64,000 nt of DNA from a candidate division KSB1 bacterium (GTDB taxonomy: Bacteria > Zhuqueibacterota > Zhuqueibacteria > Residuimicrobiales > Krinioviventaceae), in the NCBI GenBank assembly GCA_034521575.1, contig JAXHMJ010000005.1:1550001-1614000 (forward strand), read 5' to 3'. The notes beneath the pieces were generated by a model. The model was not told the origin of the DNA and made no database searches. It saw nothing but the letters and a program-made list of their open reading frames with translations. The position numbers and the translations under genes are program-made. Positions within the stretch are counted from its first letter, which is position 1. Each line of letters starts with the position of its first letter. Of the stretch, positions 25,454 through 32,711 are shown in pieces.

Positions 25454-26216
25454 AACTGCTTTGGATATAACAGTACTGGGATCCGGAACCTGCGCGATCA
25501 CACCGGAACGCTCCTGCGCCGGATATGCCCTGCACTGCAGAGATCAACTGATCATCATGGACATGGGATTTGGCGCCTTGCGCAGGATGATGCAGGCCAA
25601 TATCGATTATCGTGAAATCGATGTGATTCTGATCACACATGAACATTTAGATCACAGCTCAGATCTGGCGCCGTTGCTGATGGCGCTGCATCACACGCCC
25701 GGTTTCATCCGGCGTGCGCCGCTGACCCTTGTCGGACCAAAAGGATTCAAACGATTTTTAACCGGTTGCCGGGATTTGTACGGAGACTGGTTACTTGAAA
25801 ATGAAACGTTTGATCTGGTGATACACGAATTGGACAATGAAACACTCGAAATCGCCCCGTGCGCCATCAAAGCCTGTCCCATGCATCACTCGCGTCCTTC
25901 TGTTGGATACCGAATCGAATATCAGGAGCGCAGCCTGGCTTATTCGGGTGATACCGGGATGTGTGATCAGGTGATCGACCTGAACCGTGATGCGGATCTG
26001 GCTATACTGGAATGTTCCTTTCCGGATGACCAGCCGTTCGAATATCATTTGACACCAGAACAGGTGGGAACTATCGCCGCTGCAGCCGGGTGCAGGCGCT
26101 TGTTACTGACGCACTTTTATCCCATGATGGAAAATGTTGATATCATCGGTATGGTCAAAAAACAGTACAACGGTGTAATTTCACTGGCGTATGACCTGGA
26201 ACGAATCCAGGTATAA
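25434..26216 (+). CDS. metallo-beta-lactamase-fold hydrolase (RNase Z-like)
   Basis: A 260-residue MBL-fold enzyme. The metal-binding motif THEHLDHSSD is clear, with further ligands in MHHSRPSVGY, YSGDT and LTHFYP. The arrangement is closest to the RNase Z/ElaC group of beta-lactamase-like phosphodiesterases, but the long tRNA-binding exosite is not obvious, so tRNA processing is not certain. I start at 25434 (MKHKSPETALDITVLGSGTC), which overlaps cutA by 20 nt; the upstream in-frame ATG at 25365 lies deep inside cutA. Confidence 0.87.
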   Translation: MKHKSPETALDITVLGSGTCAITPERSCAGYALHCRDQLIIMDMGFGALRRMMQANIDYREIDVILITHEHLDHSSDLAPLLMALHHTPGFIRRAPLTLVGPKGFKRFLTGCRDLYGDWLLENETFDLVIHELDNETLEIAPCAIKACPMHHSRPSVGYRIEYQERSLAYSGDTGMCDQVIDLNRDADLAILECSFPDDQPFEYHLTPEQVGTIAAAAGCRRLLLTHFYPMMENVDIIGMVKKQYNGVISLAYDLERIQV

Positions 26217-26253
26217 AAACGTATAACCCTATAAAAAATAAAACAGGAAGACT

Positions 26254-26817
26254 ATGCAGCACACATGCCCGGTATGGATAGGTTATTTATTAGCCCACCC
26301 CATCCGAAAATTATTTCACTGCCCCAGGCGTATTCTGTCGCCCTTTGTAAAGTCCAACATGACAGTGATTGATCTGGGAAGCGCCATGGGCTTTTTCAGC
26401 ATTCCCATGGCAAAACTGGTGGCCCCGCAGGGACGTGTCATCTGTCTGGATGTCCAGCAGGAAATGCTGGAACAATTGCAGCGCCGGGCCTGCAAAGCCG
26501 GTGTGCAGGAACAGATTGAAACCCGCTTGTGCCCACACCACACGCTCGGTCTGTCCGATGTCGCCGGGCATGTCGATTTTGTGCTCGCGTCTGCGGTAAT
26601 CCATGAACTCGCCAATCCGGCCGAAATTTTCAAAGAGCTGTACGGGATTGTTCATAAAGACGGTATTTTATATATTGTTGAACCCAGGGCGCATGTCAGC
26701 CGCAGAGCATTTGAAAAAAGCCTAAGCCAGGCGCGTAAAGCAGGATTTAAAATCAAAGAGCAGAAACGCAATAAAGCCACACTGATCAAACCGGATAATC
26801 CGTTTGTTAAAAGATAA
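26254..26817 (+). CDS. class I SAM-dependent methyltransferase
   Basis: A 187-residue Rossmann methyltransferase. Motif I is VIDLGSAMGFFSIPMAKLV, followed by VICLDVQQEMLEQL and VDFVLASAVIHELANP. The substrate is unknown; the fold resembles small-molecule (UbiE/arsenite-type) methyltransferases. AGGAAG lies 5 nt before the ATG. Its 3' end overlaps the TTG start of the TonB-like gene by 14 nt, indicating one transcript. Confidence 0.85.
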   Translation: MQHTCPVWIGYLLAHPIRKLFHCPRRILSPFVKSNMTVIDLGSAMGFFSIPMAKLVAPQGRVICLDVQQEMLEQLQRRACKAGVQEQIETRLCPHHTLGLSDVAGHVDFVLASAVIHELANPAEIFKELYGIVHKDGILYIVEPRAHVSRRAFEKSLSQARKAGFKIKEQKRNKATLIKPDNPFVKR

Positions 26818-27700
26818 ATTTTACAGAATAGCCTTTATCATTTCGATATTGCTGCACCTGCTGCTGTTTTTATTTTACAAACCGCTATCAGGTTTTATCG
26901 CGATGCTGGACAACGATTCACAGGCAGCGGAAACCCAGCCGCTGACATTCGAGCTGGTAGACTCGGAGCAACCGCGTGAACTGGTCGAGTCTCCGGAAGA
27001 CGCACGCGTACAGGACCCGCCGCGGGACGCCAAGTTTTTATCGGACAAAAATGCACAAAGTCAGGATCAACAGCAGATGACCCAGCTGCCGGAAGATCAG
27101 GCCTATAGCGAGGGGTTGAGTGAGTTCAACACCTATCAAGGCGGACCCTCGCGTCCGGCACAGCAGGCGCCATCCGATCAACAAGACAGTGAATCGCGAG
27201 AGCAGAATGCAGCCCGGGACGGCACACCGGTTTATGAAAAATCGCCGATGCAAATGGGCAAACAGCCGTTCAGTAAAGAATTATTGCAGCAAACCTCACC
27301 GCAGCGCGCTCAACCGGGGCCCGAAGGTTATACAGATGACATGAACCGCGACAATCGCGAGTCTGATGCGCGCGCGCTCGGAGGTGTGTCCTTGAGCACC
27401 TATGACTGGGAGTATGCCCCCTATCTGCTGTACATGAAAAGACGTCTCAAAGACAGGCTGTACCTGCCGCAGACCTTTGTGCGCGACGGTGCGATTACAG
27501 GAGATGTTACCATTCAATTCAGACTGATGCGCGACGGAAAGGTCAAACATCTGAAACTGCTCGGGAATCTGGGACACAGCGCGTTCATCGCGCCGACCTT
27601 GAATACCGTGCAGGCGTCGGACCCGTTCAAACCGCTGCCAACCTCATTCCCGGACCCGTATCTGGATCTGACATGGACGTTTGTATATAGAATTTATTAA
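26804..27700 (+). CDS. TonB-like energy-transducing protein
   Basis: A 298-residue protein: one N-terminal transmembrane helix (FYRIAFIISILLHLLLFLFY), a long Gln/Pro/Asp-rich periplasmic linker (about residues 35-195) and a C-terminal TonB-type domain (APYLLYMKRRLKDRLYLPQT … GDVTIQFRLMRDGKVKHLKL). It should couple the ExbB/ExbD proton channel to outer-membrane receptors. The only start that keeps the membrane helix is TTG at 26804, inside the preceding gene. The linker lacks the usual Pro-Lys repeats. The order TonB-ExbB-ExbD is less common than ExbB-ExbD-TonB. Confidence 0.83.
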   Translation: MLKDKFYRIAFIISILLHLLLFLFYKPLSGFIAMLDNDSQAAETQPLTFELVDSEQPRELVESPEDARVQDPPRDAKFLSDKNAQSQDQQQMTQLPEDQAYSEGLSEFNTYQGGPSRPAQQAPSDQQDSESREQNAARDGTPVYEKSPMQMGKQPFSKELLQQTSPQRAQPGPEGYTDDMNRDNRESDARALGGVSLSTYDWEYAPYLLYMKRRLKDRLYLPQTFVRDGAITGDVTIQFRLMRDGKVKHLKLLGNLGHSAFIAPTLNTVQASDPFKPLPTSFPDPYLDLTWTFVYRIY

Positions 27701-27722
27701 TATAAAACCGAACAGGAGCATT

Positions 27723-28358
27723 ATGGACAACATATTTGAAACTCTTTCCCGCGGCGGCATCATCATGATTCCCTTGCTGTTGAGTTCAATCATTGGACTT
27801 GCCATCGTCATCGAACGGGCTTTTCGGCTGCGACGTAAAAAAGTATTGATTCCTGAAATTATTAATATTGTCGAGTCACTCAACAGCATCAGAGATATTG
27901 AACTGGCAACCTCCATCTGCCGCAAAAACAAAGGTCCATTTGCGAATATTATTCTAACCGGACTGGAGAATCAGGATCTTTCGCAAAAAGAAATCAAAGA
28001 ACTGTTGAACGATCAGGGACGACAGGAAGTTCGGACTCTGGAACGGGGGCTGCCGTCTCTGGATACCATTGCCGGCATTGCGCCGTTAATGGGGCTGCTG
28101 GGTACGGTTCTGGGAATGATCAAAGTATTTACCGTGATTTCACAACAGGGAACCGGACAGGCCAGCCTGCTCGCCGGCGGCATTTCCGAAGCGCTGATCA
28201 CCACAGCCACCGGACTGGTGATCGGCATACTGGCTTTAATCATGTATAATTATTTTTCAAATGTCGCGGAACAGTATATATTAGACATTGAAAAATACAC
28301 CACCCAATTGCTGCGCAAAAGCCGTCTGCTCAAACAGGGTAAAGCGGGAGCGGAATAA
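27723..28358 (+). CDS. exbB: MotA/TolQ/ExbB proton-channel family protein
   Basis: A 211-residue inner-membrane protein with three transmembrane segments: GGIIMIPLLLSSIIGLAIVI near the N-terminus, then LDTIAGIAPLMGLLGTVLGM and ISEALITTATGLVIGILALI. The conserved cytoplasmic loop lies between the first two. It forms the proton channel with ExbD. I start at 27723, where AGGAG lies 5 nt upstream, rather than at the in-frame ATG at 27681 inside the TonB-like gene. ExbB versus TolQ cannot be settled by sequence alone, but the TonB-like neighbour favours ExbB. Confidence 0.93.
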   Translation: MDNIFETLSRGGIIMIPLLLSSIIGLAIVIERAFRLRRKKVLIPEIINIVESLNSIRDIELATSICRKNKGPFANIILTGLENQDLSQKEIKELLNDQGRQEVRTLERGLPSLDTIAGIAPLMGLLGTVLGMIKVFTVISQQGTGQASLLAGGISEALITTATGLVIGILALIMYNYFSNVAEQYILDIEKYTTQLLRKSRLLKQGKAGAE

Positions 28359-28360
28359 TC

Positions 28361-28768
28361 ATGCAATTCAAAAATTCTGAAAAAAAACGTTCACGTATCA
28401 ATGTAACTCCCCTGATTGATGTTCTGTTTATTCTGCTCATCTTTTTCATGGTCTCATCCAGTTTTATCGAACAACCGGGCATGAAGCTGGAGCTCCCGGC
28501 GATTAAAAACAAGGAATCCGTGCGGGTGGAAAATCTGGTCATGACCATCTCCAAAGACGGCAGTTTAATGCTCGGTGAAAAGCCTGTTGATATGGGCAAG
28601 TTGAGCGCTGCTATCCAGAACATGATTCCGAATATCGAAGAAAAAACCTTGGTCCTGAAAGCGGACAAAGATGCCGCGCACGGACTCGTTGTTCAAATCA
28701 TGGACATTGCCAAGCGCAGCGGATTAAATAAAATCGTCATCGGAACCCGGGTTGAAGGAGATGAATGA
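28361..28768 (+). CDS. exbD: ExbD/TolR-family biopolymer transport protein
   Basis: A 135-residue protein with the diagnostic sequence RINVTPLIDVLFILLIFFMV, whose membrane-embedded Asp carries protons, and a periplasmic domain ending LNKIVIGTRVEGDE. It starts 3 nt after the exbB stop, so the two are co-translated. Together with the TonB-like protein it forms the energising complex for outer-membrane transport. It is the last gene of the unit and converges on mazG. Confidence 0.94.
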   Translation: MQFKNSEKKRSRINVTPLIDVLFILLIFFMVSSSFIEQPGMKLELPAIKNKESVRVENLVMTISKDGSLMLGEKPVDMGKLSAAIQNMIPNIEEKTLVLKADKDAAHGLVVQIMDIAKRSGLNKIVIGTRVEGDE

Positions 28769-28881
28769 ACCGCCATGCCTATATCTTGATTCTCTGGTGC
28801 AATCACTGCTGTCACAAACAGAAGAACACCTCCGCAAAAAGACTCTCCTGAAGCAAGCCTATTAACATAAAACAAGACTGA

Positions 28882-29673
28882 CTAGTCTTTCTCCCGGCGT
28901 TCCGCCTCTTTCACCTGTTCCCACACGGCGTCCAGCTCTTCAAGCGGGGCATCGCTCATAGCGCGGCCGCGCTGTGCAAACTCTTTTTCCACAGCTTTGA
29001 ACCGGCGCTCAAACTTGTCGCAGGCGCGTCGCAGCGCTTCTTCCGGTTCGATACGGATAAAACGGGATAAATTTACAATGGAAAACAGCACATCCCCCAA
29101 TTCATCCTGCATTTTGTCCGCATCATTTTCTTCGCATACCTGTTTCAACTCGTCGAGCTCTTCATGCGCCTTGTCCCAGACCGGATGGATGGTCGGCCAG
29201 TCGAATCCCACAGCCTGCGCTTTGCCCTGCATGCGGTGAGCGCGCAGCAGAGCCGGCAGCTGCCGGGGTACGCCATCAATCGCGGATTTTTTGCCTTCGC
29301 GTTTCATCTTGGACTGTTCCCAGGCACGGGTTTGTTCTTCCGATGTCTCAATGGTTTCATCGCCGAATACATGCGGATGCCGGCGGATGAGTTTATCATT
29401 GATGGCGTCCAAAACATCTTCCATATCAAAACTGCCGATTTCCCGGCCGATTTGCGCATGAAACACCACCTGCAGTAAAAGATCACCCAATTCACCCGGC
29501 AGCGCTTTGACATCCTGGCTCTCGATTGCCTCGATCACCTCGTAAACTTCTTCCAGAGAGTGACGGCTCAATGAAGCATGCGTCTGCTCCCGGTCCCAGG
29601 GACAGCCGCCCGGACTGCGAAGTGTGTTCATGATATCCAGCAGTTTCTCGAATTTTTTCAAAACCGTATTCAT
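28882..29673 (-). CDS. mazG: nucleoside triphosphate pyrophosphohydrolase MazG
   Basis: A 263-residue protein with two tandem MazG domains. Domain 1 carries CPWDREQTHASL and the metal-binding EEVYEVIEAIE … ELGDLLLQVVFHA. Domain 2 carries EELDELKQ … DELGDVLFSIVNLSRF. The enzyme hydrolyses NTPs/dNTPs to the monophosphate and PPi (house-cleaning). I start at 29673, after CAGGAG, not at an in-frame codon ten residues earlier. The ORF is intact. It is probably transcribed with the WbqC-family gene just upstream. Confidence 0.95.
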   Translation of the reverse strand: MNTVLKKFEKLLDIMNTLRSPGGCPWDREQTHASLSRHSLEEVYEVIEAIESQDVKALPGELGDLLLQVVFHAQIGREIGSFDMEDVLDAINDKLIRRHPHVFGDETIETSEEQTRAWEQSKMKREGKKSAIDGVPRQLPALLRAHRMQGKAQAVGFDWPTIHPVWDKAHEELDELKQVCEENDADKMQDELGDVLFSIVNLSRFIRIEPEEALRRACDKFERRFKAVEKEFAQRGRAMSDAPLEELDAVWEQVKEAERREKD

Positions 29674-29692
29674 AATTCTCCTGTTCTTCTGT

Positions 29693-30166
29693 TCAGGGAC
29701 CAACCGGAACAGCTTGAAACGACTTTTTCAGCAGAGAAGGGCTTTGTTCTCCCGTATTAAACAGCATATCCAGACCCGACAGATTTGGATAAAAATGATC
29801 AAACACCTGAGGATAGACCGGCGGCGATCCGCAAAATTCAGACACCGTAAACCCATGACGAACGATAAAGTCTGAATCAATAAGACGCAGATCATCAGCG
29901 TCAATTAGATACGTCCCGCAGTCCAGAACCTCCAGCCAGGCGCAAACGCGCCGGGAGCGTTCAGAAACCGGCGGGCAATCAGAACTTTTGACAAGCTTGG
30001 ACAAAATACGCATTTTTTTACAAAGAAACAGAAAACTCGAAAAAGTCAGGGAAGCCAAGTGACGCCGCTGTTTTTCAATCAACGCGTCCAGTTCAGGTTT
30101 GAGAAAGAATAATAGGGTGAATTCATATAATTCACCAGTAAAGTTTTGCAGTGATTGTGTCGCCAA
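29693..30166 (-). CDS. WbqC-family protein, C-terminal part (frameshifted)
   Basis: The continuation of the WbqC-family gene after a one-base loss near 30105. Authentic sequence begins about LKPELDALIEKQ and runs to the end. It includes SERSRRVCAWLEVLDCGTYL and the family end motif PVYPQVFDHFYPNLSGLDML followed by LFNTGEQ. The first 20 or so residues of the open frame shown here are out of frame with the gene. Confidence 0.75.
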   Translation of the reverse strand: MATQSLQNFTGELYEFTLLFFLKPELDALIEKQRRHLASLTFSSFLFLCKKMRILSKLVKSSDCPPVSERSRRVCAWLEVLDCGTYLIDADDLRLIDSDFIVRHGFTVSEFCGSPPVYPQVFDHFYPNLSGLDMLFNTGEQSPSLLKKSFQAVPVGP

Positions 30167-30411
30167 TGATGTTCGGGGTCAATTTCAATATCCTTGAAAC
30201 GGGCTTTACCCTGATGCAGAACCGGAACGGTCAACCACTCCGGTCCCGTCACTGTTTTGATCCGGGTCCGGTTCATCGCGCATTGCTTGCTGAATGAAAA
30301 CGTATCCGCCCAGACCACCACATCAGCCGCCAGAACACGTGCCAATGTGGAAATCCGGGGGAAATACTCCGGAGCAATGACCGTCAGAACCTTGTCGTTC
30401 TCATTACTCAT
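30079..30411 (-). CDS. WbqC-family protein, N-terminal part (frameshifted)
   Basis: WbqC-like proteins occur in surface-polysaccharide loci; their reaction is not established. This part shows the family's opening pattern: APEYFPRISTLARVLAADVV, FSKQCAMNRTRIKTVTGPEW, LTVPV and IEIDPEHHWRHNHCKTL. The frame is correct to about NSPYYSF; then a missing base within TTCTTTCTC diverts it to a stop. The start overlaps the tex stop by 8 nt, so the gene is co-transcribed with tex. Restoring one base would give a protein of about 238 residues. Confidence 0.77.
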   Translation of the reverse strand: MSNENDKVLTVIAPEYFPRISTLARVLAADVVVWADTFSFSKQCAMNRTRIKTVTGPEWLTVPVLHQGKARFKDIEIDPEHHWRHNHCKTLLVNYMNSPYYSFSNLNWTR

Positions 30412-32572
30412 CCAGTATCATACTCAGTCCGATTCGGCCGCGGTCAGCGTCAATACTCACCACTTTGACCTCTATCACATCTCCCACCGAAACGATATCC
30501 AGCGGATTTTTGACATAACGTTTGGCCATACGGCTCAGATGCACCAGACCGTCCTGTTTGACACCAATATCGACAAACGCGCCAAAATCGACAACATTTC
30601 GGACGGTCCCTTTTAAAACCATGCCTTCGGAAAGGTCTTTGATGCTGAGGACATCACTGCGCAGTACCACAGCCGGCATTTCATCGCGGGGATCCCGATT
30701 GGGTTTTTCCAGACTGTCGACAATATCCATCAAGGTTTCCTGACCGCAGTGACACAATTGTGCCAGTTGTTGGATATTCAGCTTTTTGTCTTTAATTTTC
30801 AGACGGACCAGACTGCCGTTGCTGCGTACATCTGGGACATCAAGATCAAGCTGACTTAACAAAGACTGTGCGGAATCATAGGACTCGGGATGCACGGCCG
30901 TGGAATCGAAAAACACATCCGCATGCGGAATTCGTAAAAATCCGGCGCACTGGACAAAGGCATTGTCGCCGACGCCCTTGACCTGCTTTAACTGATTTCG
31001 GCTCTTAAATTCGCCGTTTTCTTCCCGATATTCAACAATTTTCTGCGCAACCCGGGTGTTGATGCCGGCCACATATTTCAGCAAAGAGGCTGAAGCCGTA
31101 TTGATATCCACACCGACCTGGTTGACAGCAGATTCCACCACATGATCCAGGGCCTCGGACAACTGAGACTGATTGACATCATGCTGATACAATCCCACAC
31201 CGATGGATTGGGGATCAATTTTGACCAGTTCAGACAGTGGGTCCAGCAGACGCCGGGCAATGGAAATATTACCGCGCATGGAGGCTTCCAGGTCAGGAAA
31301 CTCTTTTTTGGCCACAGGCGAAGCGGAATAGACCGAAGCGCCGGCTTCATTGACAATAGTGTAAAACACATCCCGGTCCAGTTCCCGAATCAATTCAGCG
31401 GTCATCTGTTCGGTTTCCCGGCTGGCTGTGCCGTTGCCGATGGCAACAACTTTAACATCATATTCTTCAATCAGTTGTTTTACCGCATCCTTGGCCTGCT
31501 GCCATTTTTTCTGCGGCGGATGCGGATAAATGGTGGTTCCCGCAATATATTTCCCGGTCCGGTCAATCACAGCAACTTTGCATCCCGTACGGTATCCCGG
31601 ATCGATGCCGCAGATGGCTTTGCCATGCATCGGCGGAGTCATAAGCAGGGCTTTTAAATTACGCGCAAACACATCAATGGCATGCTCATCCGCGCTCTCG
31701 GTCAGCAACTTGCGCATCTCACGCTCCACAGCCGGGGCAATCAGACGGCGATAGGCATCTTCGATGGCCAGGTTCAAGTGTTCGTTAAAAATACAACGGG
31801 GTTCGGTGACAGTCCGTTTTGTGATTTCTGAAACCATTTGCTTTTCATCAACATCAATCTCAACTCGAAGCACATTTTCCCGTTCACCCCGGTTGATCGC
31901 CAATATACGATAAGCCGGTATGGTTTTGATCAATTCGGAAAATTCCTTGTAAATATCATAAACGCCCGTATTTTCGGGGTCTCGCGCTTCGGTGGCGATC
32001 AGTCCGGTGGACCGGGTCAAAGCGCGGATTTCCTGGCGGATATCGGGATCATCCGATATGGTTTCCGCCACAATATCCCGCGCACCGGCCAGGGCGTCGT
32101 CCACAGAAATAACCTCTTTCTCCGCATCAATATAAGCGGCAGCATAATCATCCGGATCGCCTTCAATGATCTCCTGCTTTAAAATCAGCTCTGCCAGTGG
32201 TTCCAGTCCTTTTTCTTTGGCAATGGTCGCGCGGGTTCGGCGCTTGGGCTTGTAAGGCCGGTACAAATCCTCCACTTGCTGTAATTTTGTAGCGGCATTA
32301 ATTTTTTCAGTCAGTTCAGGCGTGAGTTTTCCCTGTTCTTCAATACTTTTCAGTACGGTTTGCTTGCGTTCATTCAGGTGCCGCAGATAATTGATGCGTT
32401 CTTCGACACTCCGGATTTGATCCTCATCCAGGGATCCGGTTGCTTCTTTCCGATACCGGGCAATAAACGGAACCGTATTGTCATCATCCAAAAGCTCGAC
32501 GGTTTTTCTGACTTGAGCGGAATTTAACGATAGTTCTTCCGCAATGATCACATAAAATGCTTGTTCTTGCAC
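30404..32572 (-). CDS. tex: Tex-family RNA-binding transcription accessory protein
   Basis: A 722-residue protein with the Tex architecture: an N-terminal helical domain (IAEELSLNSAQVRKTVELLD, PFIARYRKEATGSLDEDQIR), the YqgF/RNase H-like domain (CGIDPGYRTGCKVAVIDRTG), helix-hairpin-helix motifs (ASASLLKYVAGINTRVAQKI) and a C-terminal S1 domain (VRNVVDFGAFVDIGVKQDGL). It binds nucleic acid and is linked to transcription and stress responses. The start is GTG at 32572 with GGAGG 4 nt upstream. The ORF is intact and of normal length. Confidence 0.96.
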   Translation of the reverse strand: MQEQAFYVIIAEELSLNSAQVRKTVELLDDDNTVPFIARYRKEATGSLDEDQIRSVEERINYLRHLNERKQTVLKSIEEQGKLTPELTEKINAATKLQQVEDLYRPYKPKRRTRATIAKEKGLEPLAELILKQEIIEGDPDDYAAAYIDAEKEVISVDDALAGARDIVAETISDDPDIRQEIRALTRSTGLIATEARDPENTGVYDIYKEFSELIKTIPAYRILAINRGERENVLRVEIDVDEKQMVSEITKRTVTEPRCIFNEHLNLAIEDAYRRLIAPAVEREMRKLLTESADEHAIDVFARNLKALLMTPPMHGKAICGIDPGYRTGCKVAVIDRTGKYIAGTTIYPHPPQKKWQQAKDAVKQLIEEYDVKVVAIGNGTASRETEQMTAELIRELDRDVFYTIVNEAGASVYSASPVAKKEFPDLEASMRGNISIARRLLDPLSELVKIDPQSIGVGLYQHDVNQSQLSEALDHVVESAVNQVGVDINTASASLLKYVAGINTRVAQKIVEYREENGEFKSRNQLKQVKGVGDNAFVQCAGFLRIPHADVFFDSTAVHPESYDSAQSLLSQLDLDVPDVRSNGSLVRLKIKDKKLNIQQLAQLCHCGQETLMDIVDSLEKPNRDPRDEMPAVVLRSDVLSIKDLSEGMVLKGTVRNVVDFGAFVDIGVKQDGLVHLSRMAKRYVKNPLDIVSVGDVIEVKVVSIDADRGRIGLSMILDE

Positions 32573-32668
32573 AATTCCTCCAAACGGTTAAAGTCGCTAA
32601 TATAACCGAGTCTGGAGAAAAATGCAAGTGTTTTGAAAAAAAAAGATAGAGGCTGAAAAGGATAAAAT

Positions 32669-32705
32669 ATCCGGGCGATAGATATGGCAAGACCACCGCC
32701 CGGAT
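32669..32705 (-). terminator. hairpin after the PorV/OmpA gene
   Basis: Arms ATCCGGGCG and CGCCCGGAT (9 bp) enclose a 19-nt loop just beyond the stop of the large minus-strand surface-protein gene. On that strand the hairpin is followed by ATTTTATCCTTTT, so an intrinsic terminator is plausible, though the loop is large. Confidence 0.5.
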
Positions 32706-32711
32706 GAGGTG

